This document shows positions 1 to 8,086 of a DNA stretch of 64,000 nt, one piece after another (the first letter of the stretch is position 1; each line of letters begins with the position of its first letter). A program made the position numbers and the translations under genes. The notes under the pieces were generated by a model that had not been told where the DNA came from, ran no database searches, and worked only from the letters and a program-made list of their open reading frames with translations. This DNA is from Psychromonas sp. MB-3u-54 (GTDB taxonomy: Bacteria; Pseudomonadota; Gammaproteobacteria; Enterobacterales; Psychromonadaceae), in assembly GCF_002836415.1 (NCBI RefSeq), contig NZ_PJBP01000116.1, positions 1 through 64,000 on the forward strand. The letters are read 5' to 3'.

Positions 1-234
1 CCAATCCACATAAGTAAATGGTCTAAAATTGCGCAGGAAAAAATAATGATAGCAAGACGTTTGATTGAGCAATAGCTGGCTATTGGGATTGAAAACAACG
101 AAGCTAGCGTTAATTTTAACAAGTAAGATAGGTCAGATATTTATGCGGATTGGTATCAGTTAGGCTTCGAAGGTTTTCTGCAGGAATGGAATGATTTTTT
201 ACTATGTGGTTTAGAGATAAATCGACAGATATAA
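1..234 (+). pseudogene. Possible decayed reading frame at the window edge
   Basis: Frame 1 of the plus strand can be read from base 1 to a TAA at 232-234, but it is broken by TAG at 73-75 and TAA at 124-126. The last third has a protein-like composition (YQLGFEGFLQEWNDF). I recognise no family. In E. coli the gene after pnp is nlpI, and nothing resembling NlpI is visible. It may be the 3' end of a dead gene that begins outside the window, or plain non-coding DNA. Confidence 0.25.
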
Positions 235-261
235 AAAAAGGAAGCCGCAGCTTCCTTTTTT
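234..261. terminator. Bidirectional Rho-independent terminator after pnp
   Basis: The hairpin GGAAGC-CGCA-GCTTCC is flanked by an A-run on the left and a T-run on the right, so it can end transcripts from either strand. It lies about 50 bases past the pnp stop codon and closes the rpsO-pnp transcription unit. Confidence 0.85.
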
Positions 262-308
262 TGAGTCAATGACCGCAGCCATTACTTTATATTTTGTGAA
301 TCAGAGTA

Positions 309-2405
309 TTATTCAGCGGCTGTTTTTTCAGCAGCTTCTTTGATGCTTAAGCGCACACGGCCCTGGCGATCAACTTCTAATACTTTAACTTTCACTTCTT
401 GACCTTCTTTAAGGTGATCAGAAACTTTCTGTACACGCTCTTCACAAATTTGCGAGATATGTACTAGACCATCTTTGCCAGGAAGGATATTAACAAACGC
501 ACCGAAATCGGCTAAACGTACAACTTTGCCTGTGTAGATAGTACCTACTTCAACTTCAGCTGTGAGTGCTTTAATGCGGTTAATTGCATCATCAGCTTGT
601 TCGCCAGAGGTCGCTGCAATTTTAACAGTACCGTCATCTTCGATTTCAATTGTAGTACCGGTTTCTTCACATAGAGAGCGGATAACCGCGCCGCCTTTAC
701 CAATAACATCACGGATTTTATCAGTGTTGATTTTGATAGTATGAATACGTGGTGCGAATTGAGAAATATCAGCGCGACCTTGTGGCAGTGCTTGGTCCAT
801 TACAGTCAAAATGTGCAAACGTGCAGCTTTTGCCTGGTTTAAAGCAATCTGCATGATTTCACGCGTGATTCCTTCAATTTTGATGTCCATCTGTAGTGCA
901 GTAATACCTGCTGTAGTACCAGCAACTTTAAAGTCCATATCACCAAGATGATCTTCATCACCTAGAATATCAGAAAGAACAACAAACTCTTCGCCTTCTT
1001 TTACAAGACCCATCGCGATTCCCGCAACAGAAGCTTTAAGAGGAACACCCGCATCCATCAATGCCAGAGATGCACCACAAACAGAAGCCATAGAAGATGA
1101 ACCATTTGATTCAGTGATTTCTGATACAACACGTACTGTATACGGAAATTCTTCAAGTGAAGGCATAACAGCCAAAACACCACGTTTAGCAAGACGACCA
1201 TGGCCAATCTCACGACGTTTAGGAGAGCCAACAAAGCCAGTTTCGCCTACACAGTATGGAGGGAAGTTGTAATGTAATAAGAAGTTATCTTTCTTCTCAC
1301 CCATTATGCTGTCGATGATTTGCGCATCACGCTGTGTACCAAGCGTCGCTGTTACTAATGCTTGAGTTTCACCACGAGTAAACAATGCACTGCCGTGAGT
1401 ACGGGGTAATACACCGGTACGGACATCTAATGCACGAATGCTTTCAGGATCTCGACCATCGATACGAGGCTCACCTTTAATGATGCGCGTACGTACAACT
1501 GTTTTTTCTAAATCGTGTAAGTATTCACCGACTTGCTTAGCTGCTAATGTTTCGTCAGACGCTAATAATTTTTCTTTAACTTCAGAGGTGATAGCTTTAA
1601 TGGCATCGTAACGTTCGCCTTTATCACCGATCTGGTAAGCTTGTTCAAAACGCGCTTGTGCTTCAGTTGCAATCGCTGCATCTAATGCTTCATTACGTGC
1701 AGGAGCAGCCCAATCCCATGCTGGACGAGCAACATCGCTGGCGAATTCTTTAATTGATTCAACAACCACTTGTTGCTGATCGTGACCAAATACAACCGCA
1801 CCAAGCATAACGTCTTCGCTTAGGATAGCAGCTTCAGATTCAACCATTAAGACTGCGTTATCTGTACCAGATACAACAAGGTTAAGATCACTTGTTTCTA
1901 GTTCAGTTTTAGTTGGGTTAAGCAGGTATTGACCTTCTTTATAACCAACACGCGCACAACCGATAGGACCCTTGAAAGGCATACCTGAGATAGAAAGCGC
2001 CGCAGATGTAGCAATCATTGCCACGATATCTGGGTTAACTTCAGGATTGATCGATACAACAGTTGCAATCACTTGTACTTCGTTTTTGAAACCTGCTGGA
2101 AATAGAGGACGAACTGGACGGTCAATAAGACGTGCAATCAGTGTTTCGTCTTCGCTTGGACGGCCTTCACGTTTGAAGAAACCACCGGGGATTTTACCCG
2201 CAGCATAGGTTTTTTCCTGGTAGTTTACCGTAAGAGGGAAGAAATCACGCACTTGATCATCGGCGTTTTTACCAACAACAGAAACGAATACACAGGTATC
2301 GTCCATACTACACATTACAGCAGCAGTTGCCTGACGAGCCATTACGCCCGTTTCTAGAGTGACAGTATGTTCGCCATACTGAAAACTTTTAACAATAGGA
2401 GTCAT
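309..2405 (-). CDS. pnp: Polynucleotide phosphorylase
   Basis: This 3'-to-5' phosphorolytic exoribonuclease degrades mRNA to nucleoside diphosphates and is part of the RNA degradosome. At 698 residues it is close to the E. coli enzyme (711). It has two RNase PH-type domains joined by a helical linker, then a KH domain with the IGKGG loop near residue 560 and a C-terminal S1 domain ([13 protein letters not shown], near 625-640). A clear Shine-Dalgarno (AAAGGA) precedes the ATG. It follows rpsO as in other Gammaproteobacteria. A TATACT box in the 145-base spacer could be a promoter of its own. KH and S1 domains are important for growth in the cold in E. coli (family knowledge). Confidence 0.98.
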   Translation of the reverse strand: MTPIVKSFQYGEHTVTLETGVMARQATAAVMCSMDDTCVFVSVVGKNADDQVRDFFPLTVNYQEKTYAAGKIPGGFFKREGRPSEDETLIARLIDRPVRPLFPAGFKNEVQVIATVVSINPEVNPDIVAMIATSAALSISGMPFKGPIGCARVGYKEGQYLLNPTKTELETSDLNLVVSGTDNAVLMVESEAAILSEDVMLGAVVFGHDQQQVVVESIKEFASDVARPAWDWAAPARNEALDAAIATEAQARFEQAYQIGDKGERYDAIKAITSEVKEKLLASDETLAAKQVGEYLHDLEKTVVRTRIIKGEPRIDGRDPESIRALDVRTGVLPRTHGSALFTRGETQALVTATLGTQRDAQIIDSIMGEKKDNFLLHYNFPPYCVGETGFVGSPKRREIGHGRLAKRGVLAVMPSLEEFPYTVRVVSEITESNGSSSMASVCGASLALMDAGVPLKASVAGIAMGLVKEGEEFVVLSDILGDEDHLGDMDFKVAGTTAGITALQMDIKIEGITREIMQIALNQAKAARLHILTVMDQALPQGRADISQFAPRIHTIKINTDKIRDVIGKGGAVIRSLCEETGTTIEIEDDGTVKIAATSGEQADDAINRIKALTAEVEVGTIYTGKVVRLADFGAFVNILPGKDGLVHISQICEERVQKVSDHLKEGQEVKVKVLEVDRQGRVRLSIKEAAEKTAAE

Positions 2406-2502
2406 TTTTTTTCCTTTAATAAATTTATATTCTTGTGCTTTTTATCGCGCCGACAGTATACGTCAACGATTGCATATTAAACATTTTTTAATCTGTAGAA
2501 AC

Positions 2503-2530
2503 AAAAAAAGAGCCGTTAGGCTCTTTTTTT
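2503..2530. terminator. Terminator between rpsO and pnp
   Basis: The hairpin AGAGCC-GTTA-GGCTCT has an A-run on one side and a T-run on the other. It sits 20 bases after the rpsO stop codon and should end or attenuate the rpsO transcript before pnp. E. coli has a comparable terminator at this position. Confidence 0.8.
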
Positions 2531-2550
2531 AAATTATGTTTAAGCCGAAA

Positions 2551-2820
2551 TTAACGACGTAGACCTAATTCAGTGATTAATGCTGTGTAAGCAGCAACAT
2601 CTTTACGCTTTAAGTAGTCAAGTAATTTACGACGTTGACTTACCATGCGCAGTAGACCACGACGGCTGTGGTGATCATGGATGTGCTCTTTAAAGTGACC
2701 TTGAAGGTGGTCAATTTGTGATGTGTATAAAGCAACTTGTACTTCTGAAGAACCAGTATCGCCTTCTGAACGACCAAATTTAGCTACAATCTCAGCTTTC
2801 TGTTCTGCACTTAGTGACAT
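2551..2820 (-). CDS. rpsO: Ribosomal protein S15
   Basis: S15 is a primary binding protein of the 30S subunit that contacts the 16S rRNA three-way junction. The 89-residue length is the family norm. The sequence runs [13 protein letters not shown] at the N-terminus, [14 protein letters not shown] in the middle and ends in LITELGLRR. The gene lies directly before pnp, but its usual upstream neighbour truB is about 3.8 kb away, separated by an ABC importer and a small gene. S15 represses its own mRNA through a leader structure in E. coli. I could not establish the same fold in this leader. Confidence 0.98.
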   Translation of the reverse strand: MSLSAEQKAEIVAKFGRSEGDTGSSEVQVALYTSQIDHLQGHFKEHIHDHHSRRGLLRMVSQRRKLLDYLKRKDVAAYTALITELGLRR

Positions 2821-2900
2821 AACATACTCCGATATTTTATGGTTATGTGTATAACCGATTTAAATTATTACCGCCGATCACTAATTCAGCGACAAAGTGA

Positions 2901-2950
2901 ACGGCGAATTTTACGGAGGATTGGAGCATTAAGCAATACTTATTCGCCGT
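2901..2950. other. Inverted repeat between ABC importer and rpsO
   Basis: ACGGCGAAT at 2901-2909 pairs perfectly with ATTCGCCGT at 2942-2950 across a 32-base loop. It lies between the ATPase stop codon (2969) and the rpsO start. It could end the importer transcript or form part of the rpsO leader. No T-run follows on either strand, so it is not a canonical Rho-independent terminator. Confidence 0.45.
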
Positions 2951-2968
2951 AAATTTTATTTAAAATGA

Positions 2969-3772
2969 TTATCCGCCTAATAATAATTTATCGTCGTCTA
3001 ACTCGGCACCATCGGTGCGTGCTTGAGCAAATAGATTAAGCAGATCTTTAACTTGGTAATTAGCACGCTCTTTGCTGGCCAAATCAAAAATAATCTTACC
3101 TTCATGAAGCATAATAGTACGCGATCCATGATCTAAAGCCTGACGCATAGAATGGGTCACCATCATCACCGTTAATTGTTTTTCTTTAATAATTTGTGAT
3201 GAGATATCCAAAATTAAGGCGGCCGTTTTTGGATCCAGCGCGGCGGTATGTTCATCCAGCAGCAAGATGCTGCTTGGCTGTAATGCCGACATCAGTAAGC
3301 TGACGGATTGCCGTTGTCCGCCCGACAAAAGTCCCATTTCGCTGTCCAGACGATCTTCCAGACCGAGATTTAATCGACTTAACTGCTCCTTAAACACCTT
3401 GCGTAATTTATTGTTTAGAGCAGATGCGAGTGTCCCGCGCTTTCCCCGCCCATAGGCAAGTGACATATTCTCTTCAACGGTTAAGTTACCACAGGTTCCC
3501 GCTAAGGGATCTTGAAAAACACGAGCAATATCCTTAGTACGGCGAGTTGCAGGCAACTTAGTTACATCACGATCATCAAAATAAATTTTACCTTGAGTTG
3601 ATTTTATATCACCGGCAATGGTATTGAGTAAGGTAGATTTTCCTGCACCGTTAGAGCCTATCACAGTCACAAACTCACCCGACGGGATAGTAAGATCAAT
3701 CCCCTGTAATGCGAGTTTTTCTGTTGGTAGTCCACGATTAAAGGTGACGTGTAAGTTTTCACAACGGATCAT
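2969..3772 (-). CDS. ABC transporter ATP-binding protein (COG1101-type)
   Basis: This is the ATPase of an importer whose relatives are annotated for tryptophan/tyrosine or unknown small solutes. Walker A is GSNGAGKST, the signature is LLSGGQRQSVSLLMSAL, Walker B is ILLLDEHTAALD, and the H-loop lies in VTHSM. The reading frame is open further upstream, but the ATG at 3772 is the better start: it has AAGGAG just before it and overlaps the permease stop codon as ATGA, which implies translational coupling. That gives 267 residues. The permease and binding-protein genes lie upstream in one operon. Confidence 0.9.
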   Translation of the reverse strand: MIRCENLHVTFNRGLPTEKLALQGIDLTIPSGEFVTVIGSNGAGKSTLLNTIAGDIKSTQGKIYFDDRDVTKLPATRRTKDIARVFQDPLAGTCGNLTVEENMSLAYGRGKRGTLASALNNKLRKVFKEQLSRLNLGLEDRLDSEMGLLSGGQRQSVSLLMSALQPSSILLLDEHTAALDPKTAALILDISSQIIKEKQLTVMMVTHSMRQALDHGSRTIMLHEGKIIFDLASKERANYQVKDLLNLFAQARTDGAELDDDKLLLGG

Positions 3773-4671
3773 ATTTGCTCCTTGATGGCGCGTTTCGCTT
3801 TCCATTCATTACGTAATTTAGGAAACACTAATGCAAGAGCCACCAATACAGCGGTAATCAAGTTTAAATCTGAGGCTTGAAAACCTAAAAAATCCGCATT
3901 CAAAGCCATTGATACGGCAAAACGATATAAAACAGAACCGACGATACAGCTCATTACAATGACCAGCATCGAACGACTCGCCAATAGAGATTCACCGATA
4001 ATAACAGCCGCTAAACCTACCACTATAGTGCCTATACCCATAGTTGAATCGGCAAAACCATTAGTTTGGGCAAACAGCGCGCCGGCAAGTCCGACCAAAC
4101 CATTAGACAGCGCTAAACCGACATAGACTTTCTCAGTCACGACTATACCGTTAGCTTGCGCCATGCGTTTATTAGAGCCGACCGAGCGCATCGCCAAACC
4201 ATATTGGGTGCGTAAAAACCAGGCGACCAACAATCCGCCAACAATAGCGCAGACAGCTACAAAGATAACCTTCATATACATGTCCGGCAAACCTAAGCCC
4301 TCAAAAGGCGAAAGGACAGTTGGCTCCATAATTAGAGCAACATTAGGTTTCCCCATCACCCGCAAATTGATGGTATACAGAGCAGTCATGGTCAGTATGC
4401 TGGCCAGTAAATGCAAAATATTAAAACGCAGATTTAACCATGCGGTAACTAAACCGGCGCAAGATGCCGCAAGCGTTCCTAACAAGGTTGCTAAATACGG
4501 GTTTTGACCTGTAACAATTAAAGTCGCGGCAACAGCAGCGCCAAGCGTGAAGCTGCCGTCAACCGTAAGGTCTGGGAAATCTAAAATCCGAAAAGTAAGA
4601 TAGACCCCGATAGCAACTAAGCCATAGATAAGGCCGATTTCTAATGTGCCTAAAAAAGCATAAAGTGACAT
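3769..4671 (-). CDS. ABC transporter permease (COG4120-type)
   Basis: The 300-residue integral membrane protein has about eight hydrophobic segments and starts with an N-terminal segment of the kind MSLYAFLGTLEIGLIYGLV. It resembles branched-chain-amino-acid-type permeases of the TrpX-linked importer family. Only one permease gene is present, so the transporter would use a homodimer. Its stop overlaps the ATPase start by four bases, and the binding-protein gene ends 15 bases upstream. The substrate cannot be read from the sequence. Confidence 0.88.
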   Translation of the reverse strand: MSLYAFLGTLEIGLIYGLVAIGVYLTFRILDFPDLTVDGSFTLGAAVAATLIVTGQNPYLATLLGTLAASCAGLVTAWLNLRFNILHLLASILTMTALYTINLRVMGKPNVALIMEPTVLSPFEGLGLPDMYMKVIFVAVCAIVGGLLVAWFLRTQYGLAMRSVGSNKRMAQANGIVVTEKVYVGLALSNGLVGLAGALFAQTNGFADSTMGIGTIVVGLAAVIIGESLLASRSMLVIVMSCIVGSVLYRFAVSMALNADFLGFQASDLNLITAVLVALALVFPKLRNEWKAKRAIKEQI

Positions 4672-4686
4672 ATTAATAACTACTTA

Positions 4687-5646
4687 TTATTTAATGATTT
4701 GGGTTGCTCGTCGAAGCACATCAGCAGGCACTTTTACGCCCATTTTAGCGGCCATACTAGTGTTAACAAAAAGATTAGTTCCCTCGGCCATTTTCACGTC
4801 AATATCCCCGGGGTTTTCACCTTTTAGAATACGTACCACGATATCACCGGTTTGACGGCCTAGATCGCCATAATCATAACCAACGGCAGCCACAGCACCA
4901 CGTTCAACCGAACCTGTATCAGCAGCAAAAACCGGGACTTGAGCATCTATTCCAACTTTTACAACCGCTTCAAAAGCACTAATAATAGTATTATCTGTCG
5001 GGCAGTAAATAGCATCGACTTTACCTATCAGTTGCTTACTGGCAATCATTACATCGGATGATTTAGGCGCAGGAGATTCAACAATCGTAATACCCATCTC
5101 GTTAGCGGCTTCTTTTAAGGCATCCACTATTGCGACCGAGTTAGCTTCACCCGGATTATACGGCACACCGACTGTTTTTAGATTAGGAAGAAATTCTTTA
5201 ATCAAAGCAAGGTGTTGTTTCACGTTGACCATATCTGATAAGCCAGTGACATTGCCACCAGGTTGAATTAAGCTCGGCACAAGCTTGGCACCGATAGGAT
5301 CGGTTACAGCGGAAAATACCACGGGAACACCTCGACTCGCGCTTACTGCCGCTTGTGCTGAAGGTGTCGCAATAGCCACAATAACATCGGGTGCATCACC
5401 GACCATTTTACGTGCAATTTGAGCCGCGATAGCGGGTTGCCCTTGCGCACTCTCATAGGTAAATTTCAGTTGATCACCTGTGTAACCATTTTCATTAAGC
5501 ACTTCTTTAATACCATCGCGAACAGCATCAAGTGCAGGGTGCTCGACAATCGCAGTAGTCGCAACATAAACGGGTTTAGCGTACAAACTAGTACACAAAA
5601 CAACGGTTGATAATGCGATTGCTTTTAATACCGAATTTAGATTCAT
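4687..5646 (-). CDS. ABC transporter substrate-binding protein (COG2984, TrpX-like)
   Basis: The 319-residue periplasmic protein has a Sec signal peptide (SVLKAIALSTVVLCTSLYA, with cleavage likely after the LYA). Its two-lobe body carries typical family blocks such as GNVTGLSDMV and CPTDNTIISAFEAV. Relatives are annotated as tryptophan or tyrosine binding, but the ligand is not proven here. It is the first gene of the three-gene importer, with AAAGGA before the ATG. The operon interrupts the normal truB-rpsO junction. Confidence 0.88.
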   Translation of the reverse strand: MNLNSVLKAIALSTVVLCTSLYAKPVYVATTAIVEHPALDAVRDGIKEVLNENGYTGDQLKFTYESAQGQPAIAAQIARKMVGDAPDVIVAIATPSAQAAVSASRGVPVVFSAVTDPIGAKLVPSLIQPGGNVTGLSDMVNVKQHLALIKEFLPNLKTVGVPYNPGEANSVAIVDALKEAANEMGITIVESPAPKSSDVMIASKQLIGKVDAIYCPTDNTIISAFEAVVKVGIDAQVPVFAADTGSVERGAVAAVGYDYGDLGRQTGDIVVRILKGENPGDIDVKMAEGTNLFVNTSMAAKMGVKVPADVLRRATQIIK

Positions 5647-6386
5647 ATTATGATCCTTTGTAATAAATTTACTATTATTTTATTTTCATAGTAAAACGAT
5701 TGAGGGGCACTAAGAAAGTCTATCTCTTAGATAACAGCTAACTTTATCAGCAAAACTCAATAAAGTAAAAACACTATTTCTAAAATGTATTAGCGATAAC
5801 TTTGTTCCTCGCCAGACAACTTTTCACGTGGTGGTATCGACATTTTACAGGGGAAGTGAATGCTTATAATAACCATTAACAATCGTGATTTTTTAGATCA
5901 GCACCTTACACTAAGGTTTGCAGAGTAGACTGTAGTGCCGGATAATTTAGATTAGATGGATTGATGAAGACTAGGGCAGCGACAATCGGTGCAGCGAATA
6001 AGCGACAGCTTAGTATCTGAGCAGACACCCTACGAGCTATGCGTTTATTGTCATAGTTCGTGCTAGTTGGCGTACCAATAAAACAGCCATTAAATTAATG
6101 AACAATTTTAAATAGTAAATCGGATCACTTTATTAATGCGTTTGGTATTATCGACATTTTGCAGGGGAAGTGCCGGCTAATTTAGATTAGATTGATTAGG
6201 ACCAGAATAAACACTTAAGTGCTCACATTAAAAACAGCCGTAAACACTAAATCGATGGTTTTAAATCAGTATTTTCATTTTTTTATGCAGTTAACTATTT
6301 CATTTCTGTTGTTATCAGTTATCACGCAGGCTGCTGTACAATTTCAGTTGTATAGCAGGTAGTTATTGCCTATCTTCAGATTGTTA
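5647..6386. other. Gene-free spacer with short direct repeats
   Basis: No convincing gene is seen in this 740-base spacer. Two short blocks recur. A 24-base block beginning TATCGACATTTT and ending GGGGAAGTG occurs near 5833 and 6152. A block containing TAATTTAGATTAGAT occurs near 5940 and 6178. The second site joins both blocks end to end, as if the DNA between them had been lost or duplicated. The promoter of the ABC importer should lie at the low-coordinate end. Confidence 0.5.
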
Positions 6387-6596
6387 TTACAGCTCTAATT
6401 CCAGGGCTATATTTGTACAACCTTTCTCGCAACTAAGGCCACTTTTTCCTAACAGCGAAACACTTAATTTAAAAGGTTGTTGGCAGGTTGGACAAAGAAC
6501 AGTATCACCTCTGCCTATTTTTTTTATAATATTACGCTGCTCATTAAATGAGTCAGCTGCATTTTTGTTGATCTGAGAAAAGTCTAATTTGGTCAT
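6387..6596 (-). CDS. Small zinc-ribbon-like protein
   Basis: This 69-residue protein has an N-terminal charged helix and one predicted metal site: CPTC at residues 35-38 and CEKGC at 56-60. The spacing suggests a single zinc ribbon. I recognise it only as a conserved-hypothetical type and assign no function. It follows truB by 62 bases, with a short heptamer-repeat stretch in between, so it may be the last gene of the nusA-infB operon. Confidence 0.65.
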   Translation of the reverse strand: MTKLDFSQINKNAADSFNEQRNIIKKIGRGDTVLCPTCQQPFKLSVSLLGKSGLSCEKGCTNIALELEL

Positions 6597-6616
6597 GATT
6601 GTTATCTCGCTCTGAC

Positions 6617-6650
6617 AGCTACGAAGTTCGCCACTCGCGACTCGCAGCTT
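6617..6650. repeat. Short heptamer-repeat stretch
   Basis: Four to five 7-base units (AGCTACG, AAGTTCG, CCACTCG, CGACTCG, CAGCTTT) fill most of the gap between truB and the zinc-ribbon gene. They resemble the long heptamer arrays at 24-34 kb. This is the only member found inside the housekeeping block. Confidence 0.5.
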
Positions 6651-6658
6651 TCTTTTAC

Positions 6659-7591
6659 TTACAAGTTAGCTAAACGGGTTGGGGCAATTAAACCTGCTTC
6701 GTTCATTTTACCAACACCAATAAAAGTATGCGCCTCACCAACGGTGATCCTAAGGATGGTATTATCGGGTGCACCAAAAACTTGTACCGGTTGACCATGC
6801 AGGACATATTCGCCCATCTCATTCGAAATATTAACTTCCGGGTAGTTTTTTACTGCAGTATCCATATCAAGTAACAGCGGATCTAATAAATCATAGGGGC
6901 TGATATCAGACTCTTTTGCCTGCTCAATCAATGCTTCTAGTTGTTCGATAGTGACCATTTTATCGTATGGATAATCGGCAACCTGCGTACGGCGTAACAC
7001 CGAAACATGGGCACCACAGCCTAACAACTCACCAAGATCATCAACGATAGTACGAATATAAGTCCCTTTACTAACGTGAATATCTAACTCTACTTCATTA
7101 CCTTCAAAGCGTAATTGGTTGATTTCATAAACAGTAATAGGTCGTGCTTCGCGATCAATAGTAATACCTTCACGCGCATATTTATAAAGGGGCTGGCCTT
7201 TATGTTTTAATGCAGAAAACATCGACGGTACCTGCATAATATCACCGCGGAAAGTGTCCAGTGCCTGATCGAGCTGCGCTTGAGTAACAACAACCGGACG
7301 CTCGCTAACGACATCACCCTGAGAATCACTGGTGGTCGTCCGTACACCTAAGGTTGCAGTGACGATATAACGTTTATCTGAATCGAGCAAAAACTGAGAA
7401 AATTTGGTCGCTTCACCTAAACAAACGGGCAGCATTCCCGTAGCAAGTGGATCTAACGCACCCGTATGCCCCGCTTTATTAGCAAAGAAAATACGCTTAA
7501 CACGTTGTAATGCATGGTTTGAGCTGATGTCTGTGGGTTTATCCAATAAAATAATACCGTTTATTGAACGCCCCTTTCCCCGTCTTGCCAT
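6659..7591 (-). CDS. truB: tRNA pseudouridine-55 synthase
   Basis: TruB makes the universal pseudouridine at position 55 in the T-loop of tRNAs. The 310-residue protein has the GALDPLATG motif with the catalytic aspartate at residue 47, and an N-terminal [14 protein letters not shown] block. A C-terminal PUA-like domain follows. The ATG shares its first base with the last base of the rbfA stop codon (rbfA ends at 7591), so the two genes are tightly coupled. Here truB is followed by a zinc-ribbon gene and an importer rather than rpsO. Confidence 0.97.
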   Translation of the reverse strand: MARRGKGRSINGIILLDKPTDISSNHALQRVKRIFFANKAGHTGALDPLATGMLPVCLGEATKFSQFLLDSDKRYIVTATLGVRTTTSDSQGDVVSERPVVVTQAQLDQALDTFRGDIMQVPSMFSALKHKGQPLYKYAREGITIDREARPITVYEINQLRFEGNEVELDIHVSKGTYIRTIVDDLGELLGCGAHVSVLRRTQVADYPYDKMVTIEQLEALIEQAKESDISPYDLLDPLLLDMDTAVKNYPEVNISNEMGEYVLHGQPVQVFGAPDNTILRITVGEAHTFIGVGKMNEAGLIAPTRLANL

Positions 7592-7992
7592 TAGTCCTCG
7601 TCCTCTTCCGTTCTACCTGACGCAGCTAATTTAGTCTGATCAACTTTTACCGCTCCGCTCACTAGTTCTGAAATACGCAAACCTTCGGTTAGTGTACTGT
7701 CAAATGTAAAGCGAACCTCAGGCACAATACGTAAACGCATCGCCTTGCCTAATAAGCGGCGAATATATCCCGCTGCCGCGTTCAATCCCTCAAGAGACTC
7801 ATCATTAGTTTGGTCACCAACGGTTAAAAAGGTAACAAATACTTTTGCGTAAGCAAGATCTCGAGTGACATCTACGCCGGAGATGGTAACCATTCCAATG
7901 CGCGGATCCTTAACTTCCTGCTGTAATATACGCGCAAGTTCTTTTTGAATCTGCTGAGATACTCGGGAAGTTCGGCTGTATTCTTTTGCCAT
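7591..7992 (-). CDS. rbfA: 30S ribosome-binding factor A
   Basis: RbfA is a cold-shock-associated maturation factor that binds free 30S subunits and helps process the 16S rRNA 5' end. The length is 133 residues. It has the single KH-type fold with family blocks [11 protein letters not shown]-like at the start (here [15 protein letters not shown]) and [17 protein letters not shown] in the middle. AAGGAG precedes the ATG. It sits between infB and truB, as in E. coli, with hairpins in the leader. Confidence 0.96.
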   Translation of the reverse strand: MAKEYSRTSRVSQQIQKELARILQQEVKDPRIGMVTISGVDVTRDLAYAKVFVTFLTVGDQTNDESLEGLNAAAGYIRRLLGKAMRLRIVPEVRFTFDSTLTEGLRISELVSGAVKVDQTKLAASGRTEEDED

Positions 7993-8004
7993 TTATTACT
8001 CCTT

Positions 8005-8065
8005 CATCAGCACGCTGATGATTATTCGTTAGAAATAAGAATGGAGGCCTTAGGCCTCCATTCTT
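8005..8065. other. Two strong hairpins between infB and rbfA
   Basis: CATCAGC-AC-GCTGATG (8005-8020) lies just upstream of the rbfA ribosome-binding site. A perfect 13-base stem, AAGAATGGAGGCC-TTA-GGCCTCCATTCTT (8037-8065), lies 22 bases beyond the infB stop codon. The second is terminator-strength, but only a broken T-stretch follows on the minus strand. They could be an RNase processing site, a partial terminator that sets the infB:rbfA ratio, or a leader element. Confidence 0.7.
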
Positions 8066-8086
8066 TACGTTAAGGCCGCTTTGAGA

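Noticed and set aside
3773-3805. Longer start for the ABC ATPase
   Set aside because: The ATGA overlap with the permease stop and the AAGGAG before 3772 support the shorter form.
5659-5672. TGTAA...TTTAC palindrome upstream of the TrpX-like gene, considered as a TyrR box
   Set aside because: The spacing between half-sites is too short for the TyrR consensus, and the sequence is plain AT-rich DNA around a ribosome-binding site.
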